Position numbers and translations under genes: made by a program
Notes under the pieces: model-generated
Databases searched by the model: none
What the model saw: the letters and a program-made list of their open reading frames with translations, nothing else
What the model was told of the DNA's origin: nothing
Part shown: piece by piece, positions 44,101-52,727 of the stretch
Position numbering within the stretch: the first letter of the stretch is position 1
Layout: every line of letters begins with the position of its first letter
Assembly (NCBI GenBank): GCA_963726315.1
Contig: CAVSBZ010000002.1
Coordinates: 124,001-188,000 of the forward strand
DNA from: FEB-25 sp963726315
Lineage (GTDB): Bacteria > Chloroflexota > Anaerolineae > Anaerolineales > UBA4823
Reading direction: 5' to 3'
DNA length: 64,000 nt

Positions 44101-47030
44101 AGCAATGGAATTGCAAAGGAAAACGCAGGTGACACCCCACTTCCAGTAAGACTATAAACCAGCTGGATACCAACGGCAAAAATCATCACCATAAGCGTGG
44201 AGGCAATCATCTTCAACCAGGCAGTATTTCGGTAGACCTGCAAGCCAAACAAGCGGGCAGTTTGGGCAGCGGTAGTCCACTGTAGCAGGTTGCGGTGACT
44301 TATATAAAGTCGGTAAAGGGTGGTGAGAATGGCGTCCAAAGCGTTGTACGCTTCGTAGGGTAGGAAGGCAACCGCTAATGACCAGCGTACGAAAGACCAT
44401 CTCAAAGGATGAAATGCGGCGCTGAGACTTTCGCCTTCCAGAGTTTGTATTGCACTCCTGGCCATACTCGTAAGAACCGGGATTCCCAAGGAAAGCAAGA
44501 CAATGATCATCCAAAGCCCGATGAGATCCGGTATCGAAATTGTGCCAAAAAAGAAGATAAACAAGAGGGAAGGAGCTAGCGTTGCCCGCAGAAGGTTATC
44601 CATCATTTTCCAACGATCGATAGCGGTGAATTTAATCCCGAATTTTCCTGGATGAACTAGTGAGGGTAAAAGCTGCCAATCTCCTCGAATCCAACGTTGT
44701 TGGCGTTTGACCTGGACAATATAGTTAGACGGGTAATCCTCCACCATCGTGATATCCGTGACCAACCCGGCGCGGCCTAAGATACCTTCCAACAAGTCGT
44801 GACTGAGTACAGAGTTTTCGGGAATATGTCTATCTACGCTGCGCTCAAAAGCGTCTACATCATAAATACCTTTACCAACGTAGCTTCCTTCACCGAACAG
44901 GTCCTGGTATGCATCCGACACCGCCCTGGTGTACAAATCAAGCCCGGTATCTCCAGCAAAAATGCGCGTAAACCATGAATAATTCGCGCTTCGGGGATGG
45001 ATCTCCATACGAGGCTGCAGTACGGTGTAACCTGAAAATACCTGGCCGGTGGTGTCATTAAACCTTGCGTGATTCAGTGGATGGGCCAATGTACCGGCCA
45101 ACCGTCTGGCAGCACCAAGCGGAAGTATCGTGTCTGCATCCAGGGTGATTACGAAACGAATACATTGTAATGCTGCCTTATCAGTTGTCTCAGCCGACAC
45201 GGTAGAAAACGACGTATCCTCCACGCCCCGCAGCAATTTGTTCAGCTCATGCAGTTTGCCGCGTTTACGTTCCCATCCCATCCACTTGCCTTCAGATTGG
45301 TTCCATTGCCGTTTACGGTGGAGCAAATAAAACAATTTTGCGCCTTTCTTAACTGGCTGTTCTATTTGTTCATCATTCAAAATGCTCCCAGTCTCTACCA
45401 ATTGAGCCACATTAGGGTCTGCGGTTATGTCACAGTCAGCGACCGGATGACCATATTTGGTGTTCAATTCCTCAATTGCAGCGATGGCATACCCTATCAT
45501 TTCTTCATCTTCCGGTAGGGTTTCACTGTCAGCGTCGGCAAAATCTGTCAGTAAAGCAAAAAGCAAACCTGGGTCTGGGTTGCGAAGAAAAGTCATTTCG
45601 ATCTGGCGTGTCAGGTTGTCGATTTCACGATGGCTGGTAATCAAGGCTGGGATTACGACGAGTGTCTGGAATGGGTCAGGAATCCCATCCACGAAATTTA
45701 GCTTAGGAAGGATGCGCGGTTTTATCCTCAAAGTGATCAACCAATTGACCAGGCTGGCAGAAACTGTCAATATGGGAACTAACATTACCATCGCCAAAAC
45801 AAATATCGAGACCCATTGCAATATAGAACCTTGCAGAAATATCTCCCGCAGAATGATTTCAAGTAAGATGAACCCTAAGAACAACAAGCTAAGGAAAAAG
45901 ATGCCTCCAAGGTATAAAGTACTGGCATGCTGTAAACCCCATCGTTTAAATGTTGTTTTCGCATTCGGATGGTAAACAATCCTTTTCTCTAATACCGATC
46001 GGCTTTTCCCAAGCAAATATTCACCTACATGGGCCACCGGGTCTTTAGGCAAGCTATTAACCCCGCTTGTGGCCGGAGATATTCCACTAGATCCAGTTTC
46101 AACTGAGCTATTATCATGAGCCAGGTCGAGCGTGATTTTTGCCAGCTCATTTTCTTCTTGTCCACTTGCTAGCGAAAGTGACTCGATTTCTTTCCGATAC
46201 AAATCGCGAGTTTTAAAGTCCATCAACGGATATATTCCCGCCGGGTCTTCGCGCAGAGTCCGTTCCAGGCTGCTTACTGCCTCAAAAAAATCGTTCCAGT
46301 TTTGTTCAGAAATGGAACGTAAGCTGAGGATGATATTCGCCACGATTCCGCTGGCAAATAAATCATCCGTCGCATTGTTTTTTCCAGATAAGGGGATGCC
46401 AGACCCAACTAGCTGTGGAGGGAAAACAGGTAAGTTAGGTGCAGGATGAGGCCGTATTAACCATTCAAGCGTATGTGCCAGGGTTTCTATCAGGCTGTAG
46501 CGCAGGAAAATTGGTAATGCCCATAATTCACCCATAGTCAGCGGTACACGTTCCTGGACCAGGATCAGGACGGCTTGAAGGTCCGACGCATTCAATAAAT
46601 TATTTTGGAAGAAGAGCACGTCCCGACCAATTGCATATATCCGTGGCAGACCTTTCGATGGTCCGCCTGATAGCTTAGGCAATTGCTTATAATAACCTGG
46701 GGGTAAATCTTCATCAATTTGCCGGAGAGCTTGCCGGATGATGTAGTAATTGTCCAGCACCCATTCTGATGCAAGGGTAAGCATTAAATCCTTATTCGAA
46801 GCCTCCTGGAAATAGGCATGCGCCTTTTCCAGCCAATCTTCATAAACCTTGAGCTCTCGTCTCCCTATTACAGTTCTCTTCCCAGGCTCCGAATGGAAGC
46901 GGCTAACCTCCTGATAATGACTTACCAGAGAATTGGCTAGTTCCTGCATTTGTTCAGTTTTAGAAGAAAATGAATCTACCGAGATAGGAAAGTCTTGATC
47001 CCGGATTATATTTTCAAAGTCTTCCGGCAT
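38136..47030 (-). CDS. ndvB: cyclic beta-1,2-glucan synthase-like giant protein
   Basis: This multidomain membrane protein of about 2964 residues has the NdvB/ChvB order: helical N-terminal part, membrane helices near residues 365-430, GT84 glycosyltransferase (VTLDADTILPLGAARRL near residue 630, QRRWIRGDWQLLP near 780), more helices, a glucoamylase-like domain (TVDSGNLAASLIV near 1110), then GH94-like phosphorylase modules to the end (GTGDWNDGLNRVG near 2635). Such enzymes make, elongate and cyclise beta-1,2-glucan. The ATG at 47030 is chosen because GGGAGACG precedes it and a longer frame would overlap the UspA gene. Only 2 bases separate it from uspA. An envelope or osmotic role is inferred. 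Confidence 0.92.
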   Translation of the reverse strand: MPEDFENIIRDQDFPISVDSFSSKTEQMQELANSLVSHYQEVSRFHSEPGKRTVIGRRELKVYEDWLEKAHAYFQEASNKDLMLTLASEWVLDNYYIIRQALRQIDEDLPPGYYKQLPKLSGGPSKGLPRIYAIGRDVLFFQNNLLNASDLQAVLILVQERVPLTMGELWALPIFLRYSLIETLAHTLEWLIRPHPAPNLPVFPPQLVGSGIPLSGKNNATDDLFASGIVANIILSLRSISEQNWNDFFEAVSSLERTLREDPAGIYPLMDFKTRDLYRKEIESLSLASGQEENELAKITLDLAHDNSSVETGSSGISPATSGVNSLPKDPVAHVGEYLLGKSRSVLEKRIVYHPNAKTTFKRWGLQHASTLYLGGIFFLSLLFLGFILLEIILREIFLQGSILQWVSIFVLAMVMLVPILTVSASLVNWLITLRIKPRILPKLNFVDGIPDPFQTLVVIPALITSHREIDNLTRQIEMTFLRNPDPGLLFALLTDFADADSETLPEDEEMIGYAIAAIEELNTKYGHPVADCDITADPNVAQLVETGSILNDEQIEQPVKKGAKLFYLLHRKRQWNQSEGKWMGWERKRGKLHELNKLLRGVEDTSFSTVSAETTDKAALQCIRFVITLDADTILPLGAARRLAGTLAHPLNHARFNDTTGQVFSGYTVLQPRMEIHPRSANYSWFTRIFAGDTGLDLYTRAVSDAYQDLFGEGSYVGKGIYDVDAFERSVDRHIPENSVLSHDLLEGILGRAGLVTDITMVEDYPSNYIVQVKRQQRWIRGDWQLLPSLVHPGKFGIKFTAIDRWKMMDNLLRATLAPSLLFIFFFGTISIPDLIGLWMIIVLLSLGIPVLTSMARSAIQTLEGESLSAAFHPLRWSFVRWSLAVAFLPYEAYNALDAILTTLYRLYISHRNLLQWTTAAQTARLFGLQVYRNTAWLKMIASTLMVMIFAVGIQLVYSLTGSGVSPAFSFAIPLLLLWLFSPLIAQVIDQPITIRTNPLSKEQIILFRQVARRTWGFFERFVGPEDHWLPPDHYQEAPVGIIAHHTSPSNIGLLLTSTLAAYDHGYLDQLGLATRLSITMDTLEQLERFRGHFLNWYDTLTLQPLKPRYISTVDSGNLAASLIVTAQACKNMPKERIFRWELWQGYLDTLSNLTEILSEMQKAKHNSLVQEISLKIVKMNEEILAVRIEPNRWFALFQTVNGIFWPDLSRCLIELIEESSSAFDLEALRKLQEVAAQVERHHLAIERTLVEMVPWIHLLEQVPGLFNEMPFVQGLSSLRDNLPYNPHLGQITTYATAGLANTAELRKLLKENQLIAISDSDQERKAKEWLDAMDQALTQATTNADALLKRYSHSAMRAERFVTEMDFRFLYSPQRRVFHLGFNLDTGQLDDNYYDLLASEARIASIIALAKGDVPQSHWLQLSRPLTRVEGTYVLLSWSATMFEYLMPTLFLRSYAGTLLADSAQGAVLHQIAYGKEKGVPWGISESGFYLFDANQNYQYRAFGVPGLGFKRGLGDDLVVAPYASLMAINYNPHAVAQNLTSLVERNSFGLYGLYESIDFTADRLLVGSTSSVIQEYMAHHQGMILMALANYFYKNKMVRRMHNDPRIQSVELLLQEQIPQAAPLQNPYAEDVKGTMRLSIAPIEINPWSVPVETAIPQVNLLSNGDYGVLISNMGGGYSTWRDIDLTRWQADGVLDSWGSWIYIQDMNLANDEKASTGKLWSSGHQPIPTHAENIQVTYFAHMAVFHRTENAITSTMEVTVCPDDPVEIRRVHLHNTDSILHHLRLTSYGEVILTQQSADRRHPAYNKLFIESEFVPGLNLQIFSRRPRSGEEKPIFMGHMLVVDHKGGFQDNHPSARHEADRNRFIGRGGTLRNPAALNSEQYLTGTSEATLDPIFALGMEVDLNSHESVELAYLTFAGESREVVMALARRYSSWSLIERSYHQSNISAQAWLGKQSYNSLAYKNTLKVLSALLYPFKLLRASSETIAANRLGQAGLWRFGISGDYPILLVEIEESQHIDLIREILQVHEFLRSRRFLVDIVILNHQQTDYGAELNGMLYRLINRLNSDQWLTKRGGIFILYADQINPDEDILLKTSGRILFRGDHGSLDDQIPEYTIQAAHLPEFIPTRSTEGIVSPIQEEPLPSMGPLQFNNGYGGFSADGREYIIELPHGRPTPAPWINVIGYPYFGFMVSESGSQCTWAVNSGENRLTPWSNDPVRDPTGEALYLRDEETGDVWTPTPLPAGADQPYRVRHGAGYTIFEHNSHGLCQRLTLFASPEDPVKIIHLRVENTWNHNRRITATQYIEWVLGTTHAASLPYIIPEYDAAEYCLLATNPYNDVFGERTAFLIANKPVHGLTTDRTEFLGRGGTLAYPAALHRIGLETRLSPSEDLCAVLQLHLDLLPGGVEEIYFVLGQGNNKEHALSLAKKYHDSAYVGAALERTQVFWDHLLHTVQVHTPEPAADLILNHWMLYQVLSCRIWGRSAFYQPSGAFGFRDQLQDVLALLTVDPAISRGQILNAAQFQFTEGDVMHWWHPPSGRGVRTRISDDLLWLPYVTALYIEHTGDMSILEEKIPFLDAATLNKDENERYNQYPQTMESFPLLEHCHRAIKKGATNGMHGLPLIGTGDWNDGLNRVGEEGKGESVWLAWFLCDILERFAKICNQQGDDETAIYYRSRSKEYALAVEQTAWDGAWYRRAYYDDGVPLGSSQESECQIDGIAQSWAILSGAGDPIRSQKAMQSVLERLVLPQDRLSLLFTPPFDKTEHNPGYIKGYLPGIRENGGQYTHAAIWTAWAFAQLGDGKVAGELFDMLNPIFHSDSEEKVAEYRVEPYVICADIYSKQPYMHRGGWTWYTGSAAWMYRFGLTALLGFKKTGNILHIDPVIPPTWDGFEIAYLFGTTSYQIKVNNPTHVAHGGQYVKLDGKKLDTEAIPLVDDGQEHTVEVTMGDQGESRTTLIDS

Positions 47031-47032
47031 GC

Positions 47033-48070
47033 TTAACGTCTCCCGGATTTTTCTGCCGCAATCTCCGCCGCGGTTGGTCTTGCTTGAGAGTGCGGCACAT
47101 CCTGTATCACCAGGAGAGGTTTGGTGCCATGCTCTATGTAATTCCAAGTAACCGTGCCGTAAGGCCAGGTAATTTTCCCAGAATAACCATGGGCACAAAG
47201 GATAACCATATCAATATCCTCCTGCTCAGCTAGTTCCTGGATCGCTGAAGGAACGCTGGTGCTTTCTACCACGCAGGTATCACAATCTACCGGCAAACGT
47301 TCTTTCATCTCGTAAAGGTATTTTTCGACAGCTTCGTGACTGAGTAGTAATAACTTTTCTGTGAGTTGGCTAATTTCGATCGGGAGGGGTTCCGGTATAG
47401 GTAATTCAGGCGGTCGAATCACTGCAGCCAGGAAGAGTACCGATTTTTCACCAGATTCAGCTTTTATGCTGTCGCCAGAAATTTCGCCTCGCGCTAGCTC
47501 AATCCCCGCGGAGAGGGAACACTCAGCACGGCGTGAGCTGTCAATGGGGAGTAGAATTCGGCGATAATGTTTTCTATTATCATCCGTGAAGGATCGATCA
47601 AAAGCGCGTACGATCAGAACGGGAAGGTATATCAAATTAATCACTTTTTGGGTGACACTGCTGATGTTCCAACGACTCAGACCACTTGCACCATGAGTGG
47701 ACATAACCAATAGGTCGATATTTTCGGTATGTGCAAAGTCGACGATATTTTCCGCAGCTTTTCCTTCTCTGACGGAGTAATCAACCCGGCTCATTTTGTC
47801 AACTTCACCCATGACGGGTTGTTCGCCCAAATTTTCACGAATTTTATTCGCCAACCCTAGCATATATGCCTCAGCCTCAGCCTTCTGAAGCTGCCAGCGT
47901 AATGGGTCAACAGCTGCGGGATTTTCGTGATAAGAAATGGGTTCAAGGACCCGTAAAAGATGAATGCTTGCTCCAAAGATTTTAGCAAATAGCTCTGCAT
48001 GTGGAATCACTACTTCAGCGAGTGGCGATCCATCTAATGGCACCAGGATACGGGTAAACATGAGATTCAC
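47033..48070 (-). CDS. tandem universal stress protein (UspA)
   Basis: The 345-residue protein has two UspA domains. The first has ILVPLDGSPLAEVVIPHAELFA and LLVMSTHGASGLSRW (ATP-binding G-2x-G-9x-G region), the second RILLPIDSSRRAECSL and MVILCAHGYSGKITWPYGTV. Two-domain Usps are common in Anaerolineae and other anaerobes and act as stress-responsive nucleotide-binding proteins. The stop is 2 bases from the glucan-synthase start, so both genes are likely on one mRNA: stress signalling and envelope glucan together. Confidence 0.93.
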   Translation of the reverse strand: MNLMFTRILVPLDGSPLAEVVIPHAELFAKIFGASIHLLRVLEPISYHENPAAVDPLRWQLQKAEAEAYMLGLANKIRENLGEQPVMGEVDKMSRVDYSVREGKAAENIVDFAHTENIDLLVMSTHGASGLSRWNISSVTQKVINLIYLPVLIVRAFDRSFTDDNRKHYRRILLPIDSSRRAECSLSAGIELARGEISGDSIKAESGEKSVLFLAAVIRPPELPIPEPLPIEISQLTEKLLLLSHEAVEKYLYEMKERLPVDCDTCVVESTSVPSAIQELAEQEDIDMVILCAHGYSGKITWPYGTVTWNYIEHGTKPLLVIQDVPHSQARPTAAEIAAEKSGRR

Positions 48071-48523
48071 TCCTTCCTACCAAGTAAACCTAATGAATGG
48101 GCTTAAAGGTTTGATTACTACTCCACGCAGCTCACCAATAAGCATCGTCTGAAGCTCGCTTAACCTGGCTAATAGGCTGCAGTACCTAAGATTTAACAAC
48201 CCAAGCAAAACACACGACAGAGCCAGCTTTGAAAATCCAGCAACCGGTGATTGAGCTGGCTTGATAGGCTATGATTTTGGCAAAATGGCTAAAGCCCCTT
48301 AAGTTGACATGCTTAAAGGTTCAAAACTTCCCACGCTGGTCGGCTGATCAGGTAAGTGACGGTGCAATCAGCGAAAAAATGAAAAATCATACCAACCAGC
48401 TCACATTGTATCAGCAATACCGCGACCAACACTGCGCCGAATGAAAATCCGACCTGATAGCCTGGTTGTGACACCAAGTCGGTGTTTGTATGACCTAGAA
48501 TGTGTTGATAAGATACGGATCTG
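48071..48523. other. upstream region of uspA, no gene seen
   Basis: The 450 bases upstream of the uspA/ndvB operon contain no reading frame I believe in. The promoter of that operon should be here; I cannot place it by eye. Confidence 0.4.
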
Positions 48524-48637
48524 CTACTTGTGAACGGGACTGGTCTTACCTGCCTCTTGCTTCACCCGCCGCACATGTATGCGCTGCCCTTTGGAGAGTC
48601 GTTTTTTCTTCTTTATTTTTATTGTTTTATCTATCAT
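48524..48637 (-). CDS. 37-residue Lys/Arg-rich small protein
   Basis: On the minus strand an ATG at 48637 is preceded by AAAGGAG at a good distance (8 bases). It opens a 37-codon frame rich in Lys and Arg (MIDKTIKIKKKKRLSKGQRI, then HVRRVKQEAGKT), ending at TAG 48524. There is no signal or membrane segment. The charge suggests nucleic-acid or ribosome binding, but the family is not known to me. It lies downstream of the AI-2E pair with a short GCCGG/CCGGC hairpin before it (48681-48694 region). Confidence 0.6.
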   Translation of the reverse strand: MIDKTIKIKKKKRLSKGQRIHVRRVKQEAGKTSPVHK

Positions 48638-48708
48638 TGGTATAACTCCTTTTTATCTGATTATGATGCAAATCCTGACGCCGGCTCACCGGCCATGACA
48701 GCTAAGGC

Positions 48709-48837
48709 TCACCGCTGCATACTGATGAGCAACAGTCCTTTTCCTAATGCACGACTATCTGCCACGAACGCCATAGCTGGGTTGGTGTTAATATCCACCC
48801 TGCGTACGTTGTAGTGCTGGATGCGTTCGTCTTCAGG
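48709..48837 (-). pseudogene. possible short relic behind AI-2E gene
   Basis: A minus-strand frame of 42 codons reads like natural protein (EDERIQHYNVRRVDINTNPA, then MAFVADSRALGKGLLL), between a TAG and a TGA. It has no start with a ribosome site at its head. I cannot name the family. It may be the end of a lost gene. Confidence 0.3.
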
Positions 48838-48849
48838 CTAGCCATGCCT

Positions 48850-50136
48850 CTATCCGTTCTTGATAAGGTCATCGTCTGTTTTGGAAGGTTCGATGGATAC
48901 AGGTGGTTCACCTTCAGCGGTGACAGATTGGGGAGAGAGCAAAGGCTCGGAAGGTTCAGCTGGTATGCCGGCTTGCAGAATTGGTTCAGCTCTCTCCATC
49001 AGATGGGTGAGCCGCTCCATGCTGCTGGTCACTAATGGTAAAGGCGGTCCATCCATCTCCTTTATTGCAGCCCACACCAGTGTTTGCCTCTCCTTGAGAT
49101 CTGATATCTGAGCCGCAGCCCCTGAAACAGCACGGCGGCTAACCAAGCGGCTCCACAGGATTTGACATACAACTGATAAAAGTGGTGCTACGACGATGCC
49201 GACAAGCCCAAAAGCAGTTGCCAGAAAAATGAGTAGGACAACTGTGAGAATGGGATTATCCCATCTGCGGTTGAAAAGCCGAGGCTTGACCCATACTCCC
49301 AGGGCAATCAAAATGACAACGGCGTAGAGAGTCGTAAACAGGCTAAGCTGTACACTGGTCAGCAGCCCGACCAAAAACACTGGAATGATTACCAAAGCAG
49401 CTCCAACGACGGGTATCAGGCATGCCAGAGCGCCAGCCAGACCCAAGAGTACCGGATAAGGGGAGCCGAGCACCCAGTAACCTATGCCTAATAGCAACCC
49501 GGCCAGGAGACTTTGGATTACCTGCCCGCGGGTGTAAGAGCCAAGTTCAGGCTCGATCGTTCGCCAAACGCCACGTGCTTGTTTACGCTGACCGGATGGA
49601 AGCAGAGAGAGCCATAGTCGCTCAAAATGAATTTGATTGATGCTCCAATAGAGGCTCAAGAACAGGATCACGATTATAGCACTCACGATAGTGCCAATAC
49701 CCTGCGTGAACCCGAGGATGGCTGGTAGCACAAGCTGACCCTGGCTGCCGATAATTGCGTCGAAAAGCATACTAGGCGGTGGCAGTCTGGCTAAAAGAAC
49801 CTGTTGGAATGAGCTGCCCTCCAACCATAACGGCAGCACCCACTTATCCTGCACCGACACACTATGAGCCATCTGTTGTATCTCATCTATAGCGATATTA
49901 CCGATTACGAAGAGGAAGATGACGAAACTCCCCACCACCACCAGGTACAGTAATACCCAAGCAATACGTACAACCAGTCTTTTTCCTTGCAAGCGGCTGA
50001 ACAATGGTCTCAGGACTGCGGCGAGGGTTAGTGAGATCAGCAAGTAAATGACGGCAATCCGGAGCTGCCACAGCACGACCAACCCTGTTAATGTCGTCAT
50101 AACTGCCAAGGCATACAAAACCAGTCGCTTCGTCAT
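48850..50136 (-). CDS. AI-2E family transporter (second of pair)
   Basis: The 428-residue protein has about seven membrane helices and the AI-2E_transport (PF01594) layout, with a long periplasmic-side loop and the C-terminal helices YTRGQVIQSLLAGLLLGIGYW and LACLIPVVGAALVIIP. A ~75-residue hydrophilic tail follows. Family members export quorum signals or work as ion antiporters; which applies here is unknown. It overlaps the next paralogue by 4 bases. Confidence 0.9.
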   Translation of the reverse strand: MTKRLVLYALAVMTTLTGLVVLWQLRIAVIYLLISLTLAAVLRPLFSRLQGKRLVVRIAWVLLYLVVVGSFVIFLFVIGNIAIDEIQQMAHSVSVQDKWVLPLWLEGSSFQQVLLARLPPPSMLFDAIIGSQGQLVLPAILGFTQGIGTIVSAIIVILFLSLYWSINQIHFERLWLSLLPSGQRKQARGVWRTIEPELGSYTRGQVIQSLLAGLLLGIGYWVLGSPYPVLLGLAGALACLIPVVGAALVIIPVFLVGLLTSVQLSLFTTLYAVVILIALGVWVKPRLFNRRWDNPILTVVLLIFLATAFGLVGIVVAPLLSVVCQILWSRLVSRRAVSGAAAQISDLKERQTLVWAAIKEMDGPPLPLVTSSMERLTHLMERAEPILQAGIPAEPSEPLLSPQSVTAEGEPPVSIEPSKTDDDLIKNG

Positions 50137-51407
50137 GGGGTACCTGGTGAATGGACCTCAGCCAACAGAGAGTCTAGGTCGGTAGTTATGGTCTCGATCT
50201 CATCCAGCACCTGATCGATCTGTTTGACCTTTAAATCCGAGCCTCCCTTTTTGAGCCGCGCCTGTTTGCGCAGGTCTTGAGCTAGGTCCTGCGCTTCATA
50301 ACGCAAAAGGCTAGCATAATCTCGTCCGGTCGAGACGTCCGACTCCAATGCTGCTGGATGAAAAACAAAGCGATCGAGTAAGAGCTGAATAATGGCCGCC
50401 ATGGGAATCGCCATAAGCGCGCCTGCAATGCCGAATAAAGAGCTAAAGGCAAAAAGAGATAGTAAGGAGACGAACGGATTGATCCCCACCGCCTTATGCA
50501 TGACACGTGGCACCAGTAGGCTGTTTTCTATCTGCTGAATTACTATCGTGGCGACGATCACCCAGATCAGCTTTGATGGTGCTATGGATAAGGCAATTAT
50601 CGCCGCAGGAATGGCACCAAGCAACGGTCCAATCATTGGTACAGCCTCCATCACACCTGCAAAGAGCGCCAGGACCAGGAAATTAGGCAATCCAATGAGT
50701 AAATAGGCAACCAGCGCCATGATGCCGATGACCAGGCAAAGGAAACCTTGCCCGGCAAGGTATAAACCAACCTTGGATTCCATCGAGGTAATCAGTTCGC
50801 GACTGCTCTCGCGGTGCTCCTTCGGAATCAGCTGTACCAAGGATTGGATGGTCCGGGGTCCATCGAGCGCCCAGTGAAAGGCTAATAGAAAAATTGCGGT
50901 GAGTATAAAGATGGCTTTTGCTGCCGATGATGCATAACTCAACGCCTGTACCGCTGAAGCCAGCATCTGCTGGACTGTTTGTGTTATCGGCACCAGACCG
51001 GGTAGCGTCGCTGGTAGGAACTCACTTAAGCGCACAATCAATTGATTGGAATTATTAACCATCGACGCACGCAGGTTTTGGTAGTAACCCGGCACCTCGG
51101 CAGCGATCGTTGTACCTTGATCAACGATCAAAGGGAATAACAATAGGATGAAGCTGATGAGCAGGGCGAGCAGCAGGAGGTAAACAAGAATGACCCCCGC
51201 TATTCTGGGTAAGCCCCGCCGGTGCAACCAGGTTACAGCCGGCCTGATCACCGTACCCATCACAATGGCGATAAACAAGATAAAAACGACATTGTAAAAC
51301 CGGTATAGGAGATAAAACCCAAGGGCAACTATAACCAGGGCGATCGTCGCTCCCATGACGCGCCGAAAAGTCCATTGATACGGTTGTGGAGGAGAATTGA
51401 GTTCCAT
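50133..51407 (-). CDS. AI-2E family transporter (first of pair)
   Basis: The 424-residue paralogue of the downstream protein has the same domain: GLYLAGQGFLCLVIGIMALVAYLL, GVMEAVPMIGPLLGAIPAAI, and a family-typical P-x-I-G-P. A charged C-terminal tail (~70 residues) may interact with its partner. The ATGA overlap implies coupled translation and perhaps a heteromeric pore. It is the first gene of the two-gene unit. Confidence 0.92.
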   Translation of the reverse strand: MELNSPPQPYQWTFRRVMGATIALVIVALGFYLLYRFYNVVFILFIAIVMGTVIRPAVTWLHRRGLPRIAGVILVYLLLLALLISFILLLFPLIVDQGTTIAAEVPGYYQNLRASMVNNSNQLIVRLSEFLPATLPGLVPITQTVQQMLASAVQALSYASSAAKAIFILTAIFLLAFHWALDGPRTIQSLVQLIPKEHRESSRELITSMESKVGLYLAGQGFLCLVIGIMALVAYLLIGLPNFLVLALFAGVMEAVPMIGPLLGAIPAAIIALSIAPSKLIWVIVATIVIQQIENSLLVPRVMHKAVGINPFVSLLSLFAFSSLFGIAGALMAIPMAAIIQLLLDRFVFHPAALESDVSTGRDYASLLRYEAQDLAQDLRKQARLKKGGSDLKVKQIDQVLDEIETITTDLDSLLAEVHSPGTP

Positions 51408-51561
51408 GCTTTCCTTTTTCTTCTAAATATTCAGATACAGTGTCCCATCTATATCAGCAAGTCAACCGGGAAATAAAGCTTATTTAAAATGCCCATCCCC
51501 AGGCCAATTGCCGCCCCAGTAAGGTGATGTTGGCTCGTCATTACTTCAAGTATGAATCGTG

Positions 51562-52059
51562 TTAGTCTTCGAGAAAATCCTCAATCACATCCTCGTTAAA
51601 TAGCAATAGTATATCGGCCCGGAGTGCCATGCGGAACTCTCGTCTGGCTCTCACCATTCTGTCGATTTGCCCTGGTGAATACAAGCTGTTCGATTCTGGC
51701 TGCTCACGGATTGCCTTGTGTAGTTCGGAAAAACACTGCGCAGAGTGGCGTGAAAGCACAAACCCTGCCTTGGATGAGTACCATAAATCAAGTTCGGAGA
51801 CAATTTTGTTGAGGTAATCTTTGGATAAGGTCACATCTCCAGCAAGTTGAGTTTTACGCAATGCTTCGGTGATTTCCATCCCTTTGGGATATGACTCAAT
51901 CCGAACATCATATAACTTGTTAGTCATACTTCCAAGTTGTTGCTTCTCAAGGGTTTGGCGCGCTGCCATAAGAGTGCTCCTGCTAACGAATACACTGATC
52001 AAAATAACCACAAGAGATGCTATTGCAGAGATTATTGGTGTGAGGGTTACTAAGTTCAC
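51562..52059 (-). CDS. membrane-anchored hypothetical protein
   Basis: The 165-residue protein has one N-terminal membrane helix (~8-28) and a helical cytoplasmic domain with several conserved-looking charged helices (YLNKIVSELDLWYSSKAGFVLSRH, REFRMALRADILLLFNEDVIEDFLED). Proteins of this kind (N-terminal anchor plus ~130-residue helical part, DUF4760-like) are common near restriction or stress genes, but I cannot assign one. Lone gene. Confidence 0.6.
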   Translation of the reverse strand: MNLVTLTPIISAIASLVVILISVFVSRSTLMAARQTLEKQQLGSMTNKLYDVRIESYPKGMEITEALRKTQLAGDVTLSKDYLNKIVSELDLWYSSKAGFVLSRHSAQCFSELHKAIREQPESNSLYSPGQIDRMVRARREFRMALRADILLLFNEDVIEDFLED

Positions 52060-52184
52060 CGTTGCTTCTTTCAGAGAAGTTTCAACATCAATAGGTCAAC
52101 CGGCGCTGAAAGCATATCTCAATGCCTCATCCCTAGTGAGTAGATGAGCGGTCCATCAAAGCACAGGCTGGCTGTGCGAGGGCT

Positions 52185-52352
52185 TTACAACACTCCAAGT
52201 AGTCGCAAGATGACGAGTATGATGGCAATTACGATCAAGGTGTGGATCCAATTGCCGGTCTTCGGGAAGTTTGAACTTACATTCCGACCGAAAAAGCCGG
52301 CTAACCAAAGAACTACCAGAACGATGATAACAATCCATAATAGTGTACCCAT
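52185..52352 (-). CDS. lmo0937 family (DUF5670) small membrane protein
   Basis: The 55-residue frame begins MGTLLWIVIIVLVVLWLAGF and ends with HTLIVIAIILVILRLLGVL. Two hydrophobic helices flank a short loop with N and P. This is the lmo0937/DUF5670 pattern. AAGGAG lies 8 bases before the ATG at 52352. The family is induced by general stress in some bacteria. It is too short for routine gene finding. Confidence 0.85.
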   Translation of the reverse strand: MGTLLWIVIIVLVVLWLAGFFGRNVSSNFPKTGNWIHTLIVIAIILVILRLLGVL

Positions 52353-52438
52353 GATATTTCTCCTTGTTTTAGTAAACTATAGTTATTTTTACTGCCACCT
52401 GGTCGCGTATGATCAAGGGACAGTTGACCTAACGGTCA

Positions 52439-52597
52439 TTAACGCCCAATCAAAATGAAGACACCGGCTGCGATAGCTAAAATGCCCATGATTATCCCGA
52501 GGCCATTAATGGATAAGCTGAATAATGCAATCAGCCCGGTCAGGATGAGCCAGATGGAAAGCAAGAGCATGCCGATGTTCTTTGTGAATCTTTTCAT
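52439..52597 (-). CDS. 52-residue small membrane protein
   Basis: An ATG at 52597 with AGAGGAT before it opens a 52-codon frame. It reads MKRFTKNIGMLLLSIWLILT, then a second hydrophobic stretch (LGIIMGILAIAAGVFILIG). Two membrane helices with a basic N-terminus are visible. Proteins of this look occur in envelope-stress clusters. No named family is recognised. Confidence 0.7.
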   Translation of the reverse strand: MKRFTKNIGMLLLSIWLILTGLIALFSLSINGLGIIMGILAIAAGVFILIGR

Positions 52598-52727
52598 GAA
52601 ATTATCCTCTTTATATATGGTTTTAGAATGCCGTCGTTTTATTCATCCATCAACTTTGGTGCAAACACCAGCAAAGGTCTTGTCAGTATGCAAACAGACT
52701 TGATAGAAGCAATTGGTCTGTTTAGGG

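Noticed and set aside
47031..47198. 56-codon N-terminal extension of the glucan synthase
   Set aside because: It overlaps the conserved end of the UspA gene in another frame, and a good GGGAG site precedes the ATG at 47030.
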